From the NCBI RefSeq assembly GCF_013317235.1, contig NZ_WLCM01000003.1, positions 163,739 to 227,738 of the forward strand: a DNA stretch of 64,000 nucleotides, given 5' to 3'. This DNA comes from Leisingera sp. ANG59 (GTDB taxonomy: Bacteria; Pseudomonadota; Alphaproteobacteria; Rhodobacterales; Rhodobacteraceae). The translations under genes were made by a program, and so were the position numbers. Within the stretch, counting starts at the first letter, position 1, and each line of letters begins with the position of its first letter. This document shows, in pieces, positions 63,720-64,000 of this stretch. Below the pieces are notes generated by a model. That model was not told the origin of the DNA, made no database searches, and saw only the letters and a program-made list of their open reading frames with translations.

Positions 63720-63820
63720 GGGATGGCCGCCGGTTCCGGGTCCTGTGCGTCATTGTCAATGAGCGTTCAAAACTGACCCGGTTTCAGCGTTTGAATTTGA
63801 CCCACCCCTTGTGGCGCAAA

Positions 63821-63864
63821 GGCCCCAGGCGGGCCGCCCTCCTATAGCGAGTCCGTCTGGGGCC
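63821..63864. terminator. Bidirectional terminator beyond the IS21 istB gene
   Basis: GGCCCCAGGCGG (63821-63832) pairs with CCGTCTGGGGCC (63853-63864), one mismatch in 12, with AAA before and TTT after. It would stop istB transcription and shield the element from outside reading. Confidence 0.75.
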
Positions 63865-63880
63865 TTTGCTTGCGCGACGT

Positions 63881-64000
63881 TTATGTTTTTCTGCGTCGCT
63901 TGCTCTGTGCGAACCGGTATGACGTGTTGCCTGTCTCGATGATTGCGCAGTGATGAGTTACGCGATCCAGAAGCGCGGTTGTCATCTTGGCGTCACCGAA
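63881..64000 (-). CDS. IS21-family IstB ATPase, C-terminal part
   Basis: The last 39 residues before a TAA at 63881-63883: [20 protein letters not shown], then [18 protein letters not shown]. This is the conserved end of IstB, the AAA+ helper ATPase that activates the IstA transposase and selects targets. The rest lies past the window. Confidence 0.85.
   Translation of the reverse strand, partial: FGDAKMTTALLDRVTHHCAIIETGNTSYRFAQSKRRRKT

Larger units (their letters stand above)
62846..63753 (+). mobile_element. IS3-family element (IS407-like group), decayed and truncated
   Basis: The left end starts about TGACGTGCTCCCC (62846), followed by orfA and orfB of an IS3 transposase. The right end is missing because an IS21-family end begins at 63754. 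The copy carries a one-base loss near the orfA start, a two-base loss in orfB and three short palindromic inserts, so it cannot move by itself. Confidence 0.82.
63194..63753 (+). pseudogene. IS3 transposase orfB fragment interrupted by three palindromic inserts
   Basis: Recognisable pieces are QRRACALAGIDPRVYRR, RRRFGYRRLHLLLGREGWKVNW, LYRIYREEGLTVRKRSGRK, IPQGPNQRW-like sequence, LDFVSDSL and GRRFRVLCVIV. They are split by inserts at 63450-63494, 63583-63622 and 63680-63719 and by a two-base loss near 63560. The catalytic end of the DDE domain is cut off by the IS21-family element. Confidence 0.8.
63754..64000 (-). mobile_element. End of an IS21-family element, truncated by the window edge
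   Basis: From 63754 (TGTCAATGAGCG) the sequence changes to the terminus of an IS21-type element. Two direct copies of a 17-bp terminal repeat are present: GCGTTCAAAACTGACCC (63763-63779) and GCGTTTGAATTTGACCC (63787-63803), 24 bp apart, as expected for transposase binding sites. The istB gene follows, pointing towards this end, with a terminator between. The element has interrupted the IS3 orfB. Confidence 0.82.

Noticed and set aside
1..64000. CRISPR arrays, rRNA operons, prophage
   Set aside because: No regularly spaced direct repeats, rRNA sequence or phage structural genes were seen on either strand.

Overview
The window looks like chromosome of a marine Roseobacter-group alphaproteobacterium (Rhodobacteraceae; Leisingera/Phaeobacter/Ruegeria-like). 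The grounds are the style of the rimP-nusA-infB operon, a NaChBac-type sodium channel, three TRAP transporters, and genes for organosulfonate use that are typical of marine roseobacters. This is a judgement from gene content; no database search was possible.

Layout. 1-28.3 kb is mostly core genome. It carries an RNA methyltransferase (5' end outside the window), a voltage-gated sodium channel, two L,D-transpeptidases around a CAP-domain lipoprotein, a 1002-residue kinase/M23/aminotransferase fusion, hemH, comF, grxC, a nitrilase-type hydrolase, ubiG, pip, the rimP-nusA-ylxR-infB operon with a structured leader, mutT-argJ-parvulin, secA and a PstS/OmpA fusion. 28.4-44.4 kb holds two adjacent catabolic modules. 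The first (GMC dehydrogenase, TRAP transporter, IclR regulator) fits isethionate oxidation. The second (TRAP transporter, histidinol-dehydrogenase-like HpsN, SDR HpsO, Zn-alcohol dehydrogenase HpsP, UspA, two-subunit sulfopyruvate decarboxylase, FMN-dependent hydroxyacid dehydrogenase, LacI regulator with two operators) fits 2,3-dihydroxypropane-1-sulfonate (DHPS) degradation. Both would lead to sulfoacetaldehyde; the enzyme that desulfonates it (Xsc) is not in the window.

44.4-51.4 kb contains a META-domain protein and then the most unusual locus here: a 1847-residue protein with no visible signal peptide, about 16 recognisable repeats of roughly 75 residues, and a C-terminal zinc-metallopeptidase signature, followed 22 bp later by a small CpXC-type zinc-ribbon protein. 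51.7-55.1 kb is a polysaccharide-related stretch with one intact UDP-glucuronate epimerase and three broken genes in a row. 55.2-59.5 kb has a FAH-family hydrolase and a third TRAP transporter. 59.6-62.5 kb has a 58-residue four-cysteine protein, a thioesterase, a YcaQ-type DNA glycosylase and a LacI-family regulator.

The right end is a mobile-element graveyard beside a tRNA-Arg(CCT). A decayed IS3-family element (IS407-like) carries three short palindromic inserts (45, 40 and 40 nt) inside its transposase gene and is cut off by the end of an IS21-family element that runs out of the window.
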